Below, piece after piece: positions 8,955 to 16,740 of a stretch of 40,681 nucleotides of DNA. A model generated the notes under the pieces. That model was not told where the DNA came from. It made no database searches and saw only the letters and a program-made list of their open reading frames with translations. This DNA is from JANLSE01 sp038214135 (GTDB taxonomy: Bacteria > Chloroflexota > Chloroflexia > Chloroflexales > Roseiflexaceae), in contig JBBQSD010000047.1 of NCBI GenBank assembly GCA_038214135.1, positions 1 to 40,681 on the forward strand, in the 5' to 3' direction. The first letter of the stretch is position 1; every line of letters starts with the position of its first letter. Made by a program: the position numbers and the translations under genes.

Positions 8955-9620
8955 TCAGCGATGGCAGATCGAACACTTCGTCAATGCGATGGCGTCGCGA
9001 ATCCTGTACTCATCCTTGAGCCGCAATCCCTGCGAGAGTTGGTCAGCCGGTGGCGTCCAGGCCATATTAAAGACCTGATCCTTCGGTCGGATGAACTTCT
9101 CTGGCTCACGATGGCATTCCAAGCACCAGACCATATACATTGGCTGCGCTTTATACACAACAGTCATCTGGTCGATTCGTCCATGGCAGGTTGCACAGCC
9201 AACACCCTTATTGACATGAATACTATGGTTGAAGTAGACAAAATCTGGGATGTTATGAACTTTGTTCCACTGAATGGGCGTGTCATTGGCATAACTGTCG
9301 CGCAAGAAAGCCAGCTTCGGGCTGTTTGTGAGCACCTGTGAATGGCAACCCATGCATGTTTCAGTCGGCGGGATATTCGCGCTTGAAGAAATCTCAACAG
9401 AGTTGTGGCAGTAGCGACAATCAAGTTTGAAACCGCCAACATGCAGCAAATGGTTGTAACCACCGCCTGGCTGTGTCACCGGAATATTGACATCGCGCAC
9501 CCAATCGGATCGGGTATAGAACCACCACGCCCCACTCGCCAGAGCGAGTAGCAGGGGCAACCCAACCAAGAGCAGTGTCTTGGCAATGGTATTTGCCCGT
9601 CGGTCAAAGATCTGAGCCAT
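8955..9620 (-). CDS. actA: Alternative Complex III subunit ActA, pentaheme cytochrome c
   Basis: First gene of the act operon, 221 residues. It starts with a short cytoplasmic stretch and one uncleaved-looking membrane anchor (TLLLVGLPLLLALASGAWWF). Five CxxCH motifs follow in order: CRYCH, CMGCH, CATCH, CLECH and CSICH, the last only two residues from the C-terminus. Five hemes is the number expected for ActA. Additional His residues (HLLHVGG, FNHSIHVNKG) are likely distal ligands. The protein receives electrons from ActB and passes them to ActE. Its position before ActB matches the family order ActA-B-C-D-E-F. Confidence 0.95.
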   Translation of the reverse strand: MAQIFDRRANTIAKTLLLVGLPLLLALASGAWWFYTRSDWVRDVNIPVTQPGGGYNHLLHVGGFKLDCRYCHNSVEISSSANIPPTETCMGCHSQVLTNSPKLAFLRDSYANDTPIQWNKVHNIPDFVYFNHSIHVNKGVGCATCHGRIDQMTVVYKAQPMYMVWCLECHREPEKFIRPKDQVFNMAWTPPADQLSQGLRLKDEYRIRDAIALTKCSICHR

Positions 9621-9929
9621 CTGGTGCCTTTCTAGCGATTCTCAATTTGGCTCGGCGCTCAGCCGCCGACCCGCTCCCCTAGCACACAAAAACACGAAGG
9701 CTGCTCCCTCGTCCCGCACCTGGCTTAACATTTTAATGGCGTCTACTGGTTTCTGTATCTATCATACCACGACTCTGAGGGTATTATGTGAAAAAAAGCG
9801 CGAACTTTGTTAAGGAATCTCAACTCATAGTTAAAGATTCATCGCCGTATAGTGACCAGTTCAGAGATAACTTCGTGCCATAAGCCGCGCAAGTATACCA
9901 CTTTTTACAAATCATATTTTCATTGGCGA
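9621..9929 (-). promoter_or_regulatory. Intergenic region upstream of the act operon with two extended -10 candidates
   Basis: 309 bases between arginase and actA, both on the minus strand; I see no gene here. Read on the minus strand, TGGTATGAT (9761-9769) lies about 140 bases before the actA start and TGGTATACT (9892-9900) about 270 bases before it. Both are extended -10 elements without a good -35. A TTAACA hexamer (complement of 9813-9818) precedes an AT-rich CATAAT by 19 bases and could be a third, weak promoter. A long leader would leave room for regulation of the respiratory operon. Assignment is by motif only. Confidence 0.4.
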
Positions 9930-10829
9930 TCACGAATGATCGAGAATGCGCTTTCCCAATGCCGAAAGTGCAAAAGCAACTGCATGTTCCGCTGTACGAT
10001 TATGCACATCCAGGATTGGATTGACCTCAACAAGATCCAGGCTAACCATCCGTTGGCTTTCGGCCACCAGTTCCATCGCCAGATGCGCTTCGCGGTAACT
10101 CAAGCCGCCCGGCACTGGTGTACCAACCCCAGGCGCTTCACGCGGGTCGAGTGCATCCAGATCAAGGCTGAGATGAAACCCCTGGGTACCATCGCTGGCA
10201 ATCCGAATAGCCTCGTCCATCACAGATGCCATCCCACGTCTGTCGATATCGTGCATACTAAAGGCATGCACCCCAGATGCGAGTAGTGCAATCTGCTCAC
10301 GTGGATCGATATCGCGGATGCCAACCAGAACAACATGCACATCCTGGATTGTTGCCATTGTTCCAACCAGATCTGGATGTCCACGGCCTGTCAGCACCGC
10401 GAGGCTCATTCCATGAATATTACCGGATGGAGTCGTCTCGGCGGTATTAAAATCGCCATGGGCGTCAATCCAGATCAGCCCTAATCGCCGCCCACGCGCC
10501 GAGCCGCGCACCGAACCAATCGCAAGGCTATGATCACCGCCCAACATGATCGGCAATGTTCCAGCTTCCACAGCATGAGCAACTTTATCGGCCAGCGCCC
10601 GATTCAGATCGGCCAGCGGCCCAAGGTAGCGCAGTTTCTCATCCGGCATTGGCAGAGGAATGGTTTCAGCCAATGGCACCACCAGATTGCCCTGATCCTC
10701 GACACGGCAGCCAATCGCACGTAACCGCTCGGCCAACCCGGCATAGCGGATCGCACTCGGGCCCATATCAACGCCACGTCGCCCTGCACCAAGATCGACG
10801 GGCGCACCAATGATTGTTACATCGCGCAT
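9930..10829 (-). CDS. rocF: Arginase
   Basis: Binuclear manganese hydrolase converting arginine to ornithine and urea, 299 residues, the usual arginase length. Metal ligands are all present: His100 in GGDHS, Asp122-His124-Asp126 in IDAHGDFN, and Asp223/Asp225 in SLDLDALDP; Glu268 is in DLVEVNP. The 'DPREAPGVGTPVPGGLSYREA' type segment and the start VTIIGAPVDLGAGRRGVDMGPSAIR favour arginase over agmatinase, though substrate is not proven. The start at 10829 has AAAGGAAA six bases upstream. The frame remains open up to 11198, but that extension is low-complexity repeat DNA and is not believed. No urea or proline catabolic gene lies next to it, so it appears monocistronic. Confidence 0.93.
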   Translation of the reverse strand: MRDVTIIGAPVDLGAGRRGVDMGPSAIRYAGLAERLRAIGCRVEDQGNLVVPLAETIPLPMPDEKLRYLGPLADLNRALADKVAHAVEAGTLPIMLGGDHSLAIGSVRGSARGRRLGLIWIDAHGDFNTAETTPSGNIHGMSLAVLTGRGHPDLVGTMATIQDVHVVLVGIRDIDPREQIALLASGVHAFSMHDIDRRGMASVMDEAIRIASDGTQGFHLSLDLDALDPREAPGVGTPVPGGLSYREAHLAMELVAESQRMVSLDLVEVNPILDVHNRTAEHAVAFALSALGKRILDHS

Positions 10830-11338
10830 AGGTTTCCTTTGGTAATTTCTATTTGTCGGATACCATTCCATCGCTCTTTTCGCCAGAAACCGTTCTGTTC
10901 CATCGTGGCCTTTTTCGCGGGAACCGTTCCGGCTGGTTCCCGCACCCTCCAACCGGGCAGGCGCTACGCCCTGCACCCGTAATGGACGTCGATGGTACCG
11001 CAACACCCGTTTGTCATGCCTCGGCTGCGGATGGGCAACCACCGTAGCACGACAATGGCAGCATGCAATCAATGAATGTAGGGGCGCTACCAAGCGGTTC
11101 GCATCCAACCACCACCGTTGCCTGACCACACAGCGCGTGTTCGCCCACGACGAACGCCGCGTTGTGGCACGATGAGACGCAAACATTGTGTCTTCCATCC
11201 ATACAATCTATCCGTTGTCGGGGCGTATTGGGCGAACACAAGGTTCGCCCCAACCTGAGTTCTCTAACCCTAACCCCCTGCTTCTTGGTTCCGTATTCTG
11301 ACTCCTGACTCCTGACTCCTCGGTTCTCGGCTATCGGT
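10830..11338. repeat. 509-base gap holding dispersed repeat copy A and short palindromes
   Basis: No believable gene. About 10875-11165 is a copy of a dispersed element whose second copy lies inverted at 15488-15805. Shared blocks are GCCAGAAACCGTT, the GGCAGGCGCT / GGCCAGGCGCT block, GTCATGCxTCGGCTGCGG, and a long block from CAATCAATGAA to CGAACGCCGC (about 11068-11163). Beyond it, GGGCGAAC (11230-11237) and GTTCGCCC (11243-11250) form a hairpin. TTCTGACTCC-type tandem repeats follow at 11296-11320. The element carries no transposase. Confidence 0.65.
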
Positions 11339-11356
11339 TTATCGGTTCTCGGCTAT
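11296..11356. repeat. GGAGTCA tandem repeat and 14-base direct repeat overlapping a stop codon
   Basis: On the minus strand three GGAGTCA units in tandem lie 19 bases after the radical SAM stop codon. Next to them the 14-mer CGGTTCTCGGCTAT occurs at 11321-11334 and again at 11343-11356. The second copy encodes the last residues (I-A-E-N-R) and abuts the stop codon of the gene. This suggests that repeat DNA has replaced or extended the original 3' end. Confidence 0.6.
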
Positions 11357-13264
11357 ATGAGCCTTCCACACCCACAGGCCCGATGTCTCACGCAGATGGT
11401 GTATGGCATCCTCAGCGAGACCATGCACCGCGATTCCTGCGCCACCGGCACGTTCCCAGGCTGTGAGTGGCGGCTCTTCGCCTTCTTCGAGGCGATATGC
11501 CCAGATGATCTCGGCAATACCGGCGTATTCGTGTGGATCGATCTGATCGATCCAGGGCCGCACCAACCAGATCCGCGGGCTGACCCGATCATAGCCTGGT
11601 TGTGGATCATGGCGGCGATACACAGCCACCCGATCAAGATAACCAGCCTGAAATGGTAGCCGATTCCGCCAGTCACGCAGAGTTGCTGGTGTCGGCAGCG
11701 CCCCAATCACATACAGATCGAAGAGAGTTGCCGGGTTTGCTGCAATCGCCTGGGTAAGCCAGAGTTCGGCTGCCGATACTGGATCATCGAGTGCAGATGG
11801 CACACATTCAAACAATCTCGCATCTGTGATCAGATCAACATGGGCAGCAAGTCGATCTGGTGCAGGTAAATCATCCTGGGCACATCTCAGGTCAACGCGA
11901 TCAACAAGCGCCGATTGACGCTCACCAATTGTGAGTGCATCAAACCGTGGTAGCGGGCAACCTTCAATTGCGTCTGGATCAAGACCAGCTCCATGCTTGA
12001 GATCGCGGCGCAGTGATCGCAGTGTCGGGTAATTAAGCCGATTAGTAGCCAACACAAAATAGGGTGGCCGATCCTGATACTGGAGTTGGTACTCGGCTGC
12101 TTCGCGGCGTACCGCCGTTCCAGGCAATATCTGGAGTGTGAAGGCATCATAGGCACCGAGCTGTTCACGTTCAATAAAATCAAGCGTCTCGGCCACACCA
12201 GCGGCATCATCGTTGGGCAACCCAAGGATCACATCGAGCAATACCTCGACCCCGTTGGCATATAATCGGCGCGTGCCAGCCGCCCATTTCTGCAAATCCG
12301 TCCGGCGATGGGCAGTCTGCAGCGCAACCAGGTTCGCCGTCTGCAAACCAACCTCAGCAACTCTAAGGCCTGCCCGTACCAACGCATCGACAGCCACTTC
12401 TGTCAGATGCTCACCACGCAATTCGGCATACAGCACCAGTGATCGATCTGCGTTCATTTCGGCCAGTGCCTGCATCAATGGCTGGAATGGCGGCACCAGA
12501 TTCAGATTAGCCTCAATAAAATGAATATGGTTGAGGCCGCGCTCACGCCCCCAGCGAATTTCGTCCAATATCCGCTCAAGTGGGAAATAGCGATTGCCAA
12601 GCCGAGTACCCATGTTCCGGCCATACAGGCAGAAGCTGCATGCATACGGGCACCAGCGCGAAACCTCAACCATGAGCATGTCGGTGGGCTGTAGCTCAAG
12701 GTAGCCAAGCAGGTAGGGCGATGGAACATCCCGCAGATCCGCAAGCGCAACGCGCTCTGGCGTCGTCACCGGTTTGCCAATGGCATCACGGATAATCAGG
12801 CCAGGAATAGCCTGTAGATCGGCATCGAGCACTGTGCTTGTTCGCGCAGCAAGCGCCTGAACTAGATCGGCAAAGGTCTGCTCGCCCTCGCCAACAATGG
12901 CAATATCGAGCCCTGAGTGGTGCAGAACCCAGGCATTATCGGGTTGGACTTCAGGGCCGCCAGCAATAACAAGCACACCCGGAAGCCGCTGCTTAACGCG
13001 TTCGGCAAGCGCGAGGCTGCGCTCACTATTCCAGGTGTATAACGAAAACCCGAGTACATCGGGGGCATGGGCAACAATCGCCTCAACCAGCGCAGCATCG
13101 CCAGCATAATCGGCCAGGGAACGCGGCAGGATTTCGATGATCGCCTGATCAAGCAGCCCACGCGCCGAGGCATAGGCCTTCAAATAGCCAGCCGCCAGAG
13201 GAACATTCGTCGCCGTGTTATTCGGAACCGGCAACTGCACAAGCAAAACATGTATTTTTTGCAT
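11339..13264 (-). CDS. B12-binding-domain radical SAM protein
   Basis: Protein of 641 residues. Residues 1-140 look like a cobalamin-binding (B12-binding) Rossmann domain: IHVLLVQLPVP, 'PDVLGFSLYTWN', 'VLVIAGGPEV' and 'DIAIVGEGEQTFADLV'. The DxHxxG cobalamin-ligand motif is not visible, so base-off B12 binding is uncertain. The radical SAM core begins near residue 195 with the 4Fe-4S motif CPYACSFC (about 205-212), followed by the TIM-barrel features 'HFIEANLNL' and 'VEVLLDVILGLPNDD'. Residues from about 480 form an unrecognised C-terminal domain. Substrate is unknown; such proteins methylate or rearrange lipids, hopanoids, antibiotics or tetrapyrroles. It starts eight bases after the GT2 stop codon, so the two form an operon. 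Its last codons are made of repeat DNA. Confidence 0.85.
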   Translation of the reverse strand: MQKIHVLLVQLPVPNNTATNVPLAAGYLKAYASARGLLDQAIIEILPRSLADYAGDAALVEAIVAHAPDVLGFSLYTWNSERSLALAERVKQRLPGVLVIAGGPEVQPDNAWVLHHSGLDIAIVGEGEQTFADLVQALAARTSTVLDADLQAIPGLIIRDAIGKPVTTPERVALADLRDVPSPYLLGYLELQPTDMLMVEVSRWCPYACSFCLYGRNMGTRLGNRYFPLERILDEIRWGRERGLNHIHFIEANLNLVPPFQPLMQALAEMNADRSLVLYAELRGEHLTEVAVDALVRAGLRVAEVGLQTANLVALQTAHRRTDLQKWAAGTRRLYANGVEVLLDVILGLPNDDAAGVAETLDFIEREQLGAYDAFTLQILPGTAVRREAAEYQLQYQDRPPYFVLATNRLNYPTLRSLRRDLKHGAGLDPDAIEGCPLPRFDALTIGERQSALVDRVDLRCAQDDLPAPDRLAAHVDLITDARLFECVPSALDDPVSAAELWLTQAIAANPATLFDLYVIGALPTPATLRDWRNRLPFQAGYLDRVAVYRRHDPQPGYDRVSPRIWLVRPWIDQIDPHEYAGIAEIIWAYRLEEGEEPPLTAWERAGGAGIAVHGLAEDAIHHLRETSGLWVWKAHIAENR

Positions 13265-13272
13265 AGTGCCTA

Positions 13273-14046
13273 TTAACGGCGCACATCGGAAAGCTGCTTC
13301 TGGCGATCACGAATGCGAATCATATGTTCGCGCCGGATCGCCAGCCGCCACCACAGATCGATCAACTGCACCCCAGTTCGCCACAACCGGGGGAAATTGA
13401 AGAACTGGCTCTGCCCATAGCTGCGATGGTAATGATGCACCGGCACCTCTGCAAAGCGGAAACCAGCATCCTGCAGCTTCTTCACAAGTTCAAGGCAGAT
13501 CGTGCCACTATCCGATTCGAGATCAATCGTCTCGAACACACTGCGGCGGATCAGCCGAAAATCGCAATCGACATCGCGGAGCTTGAAGCCAAACATGAAC
13601 TTCACGAAGTGATGATACATGCGCCCAATAATGATCCGATGCAGCGGATCGCTACGGTCGATCTTCCAGCCATTCACAATATCAATATCATCACGCATGG
13701 CCGGCAGCAACAATTTTATTTCGTGTGGATCATACTGTGCATCACCATCTGTATAAAAAATCAGCTCCTTCTGGCATTCCTTAAAGCCCATCTGCAGCGC
13801 ACCACCATAGCCAAGCGCCTCGCGATGGGCAAGAAAGCGAAAATGGGTCGGGTACTGCTGGGCAAGTTCCTCCAGCACTTCCACGGTATAATCGCTGCTG
13901 CCATTCTCAATCACCAATACTTCATAATCATCGGTAATCTCCGCAAGCGTCTTGATCGTCGTCACGACCAGGCTGCCGATTGTACCGCCATCGTTATATG
14001 CAGGAAAGAAAGCCGAAATGCTTGGAGGAGCCGTCTTCATAGCCAT
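13273..14046 (-). CDS. Family 2 glycosyltransferase (polyprenyl-phosphate type)
   Basis: GT-A fold glycosyltransferase of 257 residues from the start at 14046 (MAMKTAPP), which has GGTGG just upstream; MKT at 14040 is an alternative. The frame extends to 14154 but would cover the promoter. Family motifs are FFPAYNDGGTIG, VLVIENGSSDYT, the DxD-like YTDGDAQYDP, and VDCDFRLIRRSVFE, which matches dolichol/undecaprenyl-phosphate sugar transferases. There is no obvious C-terminal membrane segment, which differs from many bactoprenol glucosyltransferases. It probably makes a lipid-linked sugar or transfers one to a lipid. It is the first gene of a two-gene operon with a radical SAM protein, suggesting a shared lipid or envelope substrate; that link is inference. 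Confidence 0.85.
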   Translation of the reverse strand: MAMKTAPPSISAFFPAYNDGGTIGSLVVTTIKTLAEITDDYEVLVIENGSSDYTVEVLEELAQQYPTHFRFLAHREALGYGGALQMGFKECQKELIFYTDGDAQYDPHEIKLLLPAMRDDIDIVNGWKIDRSDPLHRIIIGRMYHHFVKFMFGFKLRDVDCDFRLIRRSVFETIDLESDSGTICLELVKKLQDAGFRFAEVPVHHYHRSYGQSQFFNFPRLWRTGVQLIDLWWRLAIRREHMIRIRDRQKQLSDVRR

Positions 14047-14095
14047 TACCACCAATTCTTTGCACCAATTCTTTATGGTTCGATAAGTGGGCGAA

Positions 14096-14104
14096 ATTAT
14101 AGCA
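14096..14104 (-). promoter_or_regulatory. Extended -10 promoter for the GT2/radical SAM operon
   Basis: Minus-strand TGCTATAAT, a perfect extended -10. It lies about 50 bases upstream of the GT2 start. No good -35 is seen. It faces away from the hisC promoter 22 bases away. Confidence 0.55.
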
Positions 14105-14125
14105 TACCACCAGGGCAAGCAAGCA

Positions 14126-14134
14126 TGGTATGAT
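14126..14134 (+). promoter_or_regulatory. Extended -10 promoter for hisC
   Basis: TGGTATGAT, 34 bases before the hisC ATG, giving a leader of about 27 bases that contains the GAGGGG ribosome binding site. The -35 region is poor. It overlaps the region of the divergent GT2 promoter, so the two may compete for polymerase. Confidence 0.55.
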
Positions 14135-14167
14135 GCGCCCCATATCGTAGACAAACGCGAGGGGACT

Positions 14168-15298
14168 ATGCCGACATTGAATGAGCTTCTGCGCCCGGAT
14201 ATTACGGCTCTGCACGCCTACACACCAGTGATTCCAATCGAAATCCTGGCCGAACGGCTTGGTCTGCCGCCTGAGCGAATCATCAAGCTGGATGCCAACG
14301 AAAACCCATATGGCCCATCGCCACGGGCCTTGGCCGCGCTAGCCGCGCTTGGCAGCCCTGCCGAAGGCCAGCGCAGCGCGATCTACCCCGATCCCGAACA
14401 CAACCGCCTGCGCGCCAGGATCAGCACCCATATTGGCCAACCAATCAACCGGATCGTCTGCGGCGCTGGCTCGGATGAACTAATCGATCTGTTGATGCGC
14501 CTGACCCTCACGCCCGGCAGTACGATGATCGATTGCCCGCCAACCTTTGGCATGTATGCATTCAATGCCGGGTTGCACAGCGCCAATGTCCTGGAAGTCC
14601 CGCGCGATGAGCAGTTCAATATTGATATTGAGGCGATCGCCGAGGCCGCCGAACGAGGCGGGCGCTTACTGTTCCTACCAGCGCCAAATAACCCAACCGG
14701 CAACCTCCTCAAGCGCAGCGATATCGAGCGCCTGTTGGAACTGCCAATGCTCCTGGTTGTCGATGAAGCCTATGCCGAGTTTGCCGGAATCAGCGCACTC
14801 GATCTGGTTGGCAGCGCGCCAAACCTGGTGATTCTACGAACATTCAGCAAATGGGCCGGGCTGGCTGGCCTACGGGTTGGCTATGGCGTAATGGACGAAG
14901 AACTGGCCACGCAACTCTGGAAGATCAAGCAACCATATAATGTCAATGTCGCCGCACTCACCGCCGCCGAAGCCTCACTCGATGATGCCGATTGGCTCAT
15001 GGCCAATGTCGCCCGCCTGAATGCCGAACGAGATCGGCTGCTGATCGAACTTGCCAAACTCCCTGGCCTGAGCCCATGCCCAAGCGCCGCCAACTTCATT
15101 CTCTGCCGCGTCAACGCCCAGGATAGCGCCAGCGCCGCTGCAAAAGCCAGCAGCATCCGCGATGAACTGCGCAAGCGTGGCATTCTCATCCGCTACTACC
15201 CAAAGCCCGATTTGCGCGAATATGTGCGCTTCAGCGTCGGCACACCCGAACAGAACGAGATTGTGCTAGCCAACCTGCGCGAGATTTTGACATGGTGA
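14168..15298 (+). CDS. hisC: Histidinol-phosphate aminotransferase
   Basis: PLP enzyme of 376 residues converting imidazole-acetol phosphate to histidinol phosphate. The start at 14168 has GAGGGG four bases upstream, and the N-terminus LDANENPYGPSPR is the classic HisC opening. Lys228 in RTFSKWAGLAGLRVGYG is the Schiff-base lysine. Other family motifs are APNNPTGN and VVDEAYAEF. The enzyme belongs to the class I/II aminotransferase fold and may also act on aromatic amino-acid precursors. Its promoter is at 14126. It lies divergent from the GT2 operon and upstream of a HisN-like phosphatase, from which it is separated by 544 bases of repeat-containing DNA. The remaining his genes of this window are at 37.7-40.7 kb. 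Confidence 0.93.
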   Translation: MPTLNELLRPDITALHAYTPVIPIEILAERLGLPPERIIKLDANENPYGPSPRALAALAALGSPAEGQRSAIYPDPEHNRLRARISTHIGQPINRIVCGAGSDELIDLLMRLTLTPGSTMIDCPPTFGMYAFNAGLHSANVLEVPRDEQFNIDIEAIAEAAERGGRLLFLPAPNNPTGNLLKRSDIERLLELPMLLVVDEAYAEFAGISALDLVGSAPNLVILRTFSKWAGLAGLRVGYGVMDEELATQLWKIKQPYNVNVAALTAAEASLDDADWLMANVARLNAERDRLLIELAKLPGLSPCPSAANFILCRVNAQDSASAAAKASSIRDELRKRGILIRYYPKPDLREYVRFSVGTPEQNEIVLANLREILTW

Positions 15299-15842
15299 CT
15301 TCATGACAAGGTGACGAGGTGACAACTCCTGAATGCTGATAGCTGATAGCTTATTGAAAGCACGTCGGTGGCTGATGCAAAGCCCTTCTGCTCATCGAAA
15401 CAGAGTGCGATTGTTCTGCCGCCGTATGCTGCTAGGCGTGTTGTTCTGTACAGGTTCTGGGAGCGATAGAACCAATAAGATTGCCCATCGCGTTCAATGC
15501 GGCGTTCGTGGTGGGCGAACACGCGCTGTGTGGTCAGGCAACGATGGTGGTTTGATGCGAGCCGCTTGGTAGCGCCCCTACGTTCATTGATTGCGATGGC
15601 AACGCTATATTCGGATCAACATCCATTGCCCGCAGCCGATGCATGACCAAATAAATCTGGTAGGCCACAGGCGTCAAATACGGGTCGGGTACCCTTTGGG
15701 TGCCGCAGCGCCTGGCCGCTCGGAAGGTGCCGGAAACCGGGTGCCCGCTGGGCGGGAACGGTTTCTGGCAAACAGTAGCGATGCAACGGAACAGTTTCTG
15801 GCAATAAGTCAGTAATGCTGCAAGATAATAGAAAGGAACCCT
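15299..15842. repeat. 544-base gap with dispersed repeat copy B (inverted)
   Basis: No believable gene. Close behind the hisC stop is ACTCCTGAATGCTGATAG (15325-15342), a member of the stop-codon repeat family. About 15488-15805 is the inverted second copy of the element at 10875-11165. The best conserved block is 15488-15593, differing from copy A at only a few positions. Near 15749-15805 the phrase GGAACxGTTTCTGGCAA is repeated twice. The short reading frames on both strands translate to similar low-complexity peptides and are repeat sequence. GATAAT at 15824-15829 could be a weak -10 for the downstream gene. Confidence 0.6.
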
Positions 15843-16610
15843 ATGGCATCCGAACACATAAGCGCCCTGCGCGAATTCGCCGCCGATCTGGCCTGGCAAG
15901 CCGGGAAACTGACCCTGCGCTACTACCAGACGAACATCACGCCCGAAATGAAATCTGACGATAGCCCGGTCACAATCGCGGATCGCGAATCGGAACGGCT
16001 CATGCGCCTGCTGATTGAGGCCAGCTATCCCACGCATAGCATCCTTGGCGAGGAGGAGGGCGAAACCCGCCCCGGTGCGACATACAAATGGATTCTTGAT
16101 CCAATCGACGGCACGCGATCATTCGTTCGTGGCGTTCCACTCTATTCGGTATTGGTGGGGCTCGAACGCGATGGAGAAGTGATCATTGGGGTAATTAACT
16201 GTCCCGCCATTGGCGATTTCCTGGTCGCCGCTCAGGGTGAGGGGTGTTACTGGAATGGCCGCCGCACACACGTCTCGCCGATCACAAGCCTGCACAATTC
16301 GCTACTACTGACAACCGATGTCTCTGCGATGGAGAGGCATGGCCGTGGCGAGGCCTATGCTCGTATGGTCGCAGCAACGGCTATGCAACGCACCTGGAGC
16401 GATTCCTATGGCTATGTGCTGGTTGCCACTGGCCGCGCCGAAGTCATGCTCGACCCACAGATGAGCACCTGGGATTGTGGCGCGCTCCTGCCCGTTCTGC
16501 GTGAGGCCGGCGGCACCTTTACCGATTGGAAGGGCAACAGCACAATCTATGGCGGTGAGGCCGTTGCCACCAATGGGCATGTGTATGAGGAATTGATGCG
16601 ATTGGTGTGA
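15843..16610 (+). CDS. hisN: Inositol monophosphatase-family protein, probable histidinol-phosphatase (HisN-like)
   Basis: Lithium-sensitive phosphatase fold of 255 residues. Metal ligands are Glu70/Glu71 in ILGEEEGE and Asp86/Asp89 in LDPIDGTRSFVRG; the third site is the Asp of STWDCGALLPVLREAGG. The 'DPIDGTRSFVRGVPLY' and 'MSTWDCGALLPV' segments are close to the HisN subfamily (histidinol-phosphatase) as I remember it, rather than general IMPases or CysQ. The neighbouring hisC, whose product is the HisN substrate, supports this. Substrate remains an inference. The start at 15843 has AAAGGAAC upstream. It ends 130 bases from a convergent membrane protein gene; the sequence immediately after its stop contains ATAGCCGATAGCC. 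Confidence 0.8.
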   Translation: MASEHISALREFAADLAWQAGKLTLRYYQTNITPEMKSDDSPVTIADRESERLMRLLIEASYPTHSILGEEEGETRPGATYKWILDPIDGTRSFVRGVPLYSVLVGLERDGEVIIGVINCPAIGDFLVAAQGEGCYWNGRRTHVSPITSLHNSLLLTTDVSAMERHGRGEAYARMVAATAMQRTWSDSYGYVLVATGRAEVMLDPQMSTWDCGALLPVLREAGGTFTDWKGNSTIYGGEAVATNGHVYEELMRLV

Positions 16611-16663
16611 AATAGCCGATAGCCTTTTTCATTGCAATGCTGTCGCACAAGGATAGAGCAACT

Positions 16664-16688
16664 CCCCTCTCCCGTGCTGGGAGAGGGG
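16664..16688. repeat. CCCTCTCCC-type palindromic repeat (copy 1)
   Basis: CCCCTCTCCC (16664-16673) and GGGAGAGGGG (16679-16688) form a perfect 10-bp stem with a five-base loop. It lies between the convergent hisN and the xse-linked membrane gene, so a bidirectional terminator role is possible. Further G-rich copies (GGGGAGAGGGGCAGGG) follow it. Related elements are at 30997-31046 and 34347-34400. Confidence 0.65.
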
Positions 16689-16740
16689 CAGGGGAGAGGG
16701 GCAGGGGGTGAGGGCAGGTTCTGACTCCTGAATACTCGGT

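Noticed and set aside
10853..11047. A 64-codon gene in dispersed repeat copy A
   Set aside because: The same peptide pattern occurs in the inverted repeat copy at 15616-15804, so it is repeat sequence.
10830..11198. N-terminal extension of arginase to 422 residues
   Set aside because: The extension is encoded by the dispersed repeat. The start at 10829 has a good ribosome binding site and gives the normal family length.
13324..14133. Plus-strand frame of 269 codons opposite the glycosyltransferase
   Set aside because: Antisense to a clear GT2; composition is that of the reverse strand and it has no motif.
15534..16037. A 167-codon minus-strand frame upstream of and over hisN
   Set aside because: Antisense to hisN at one end and repeat DNA at the other.
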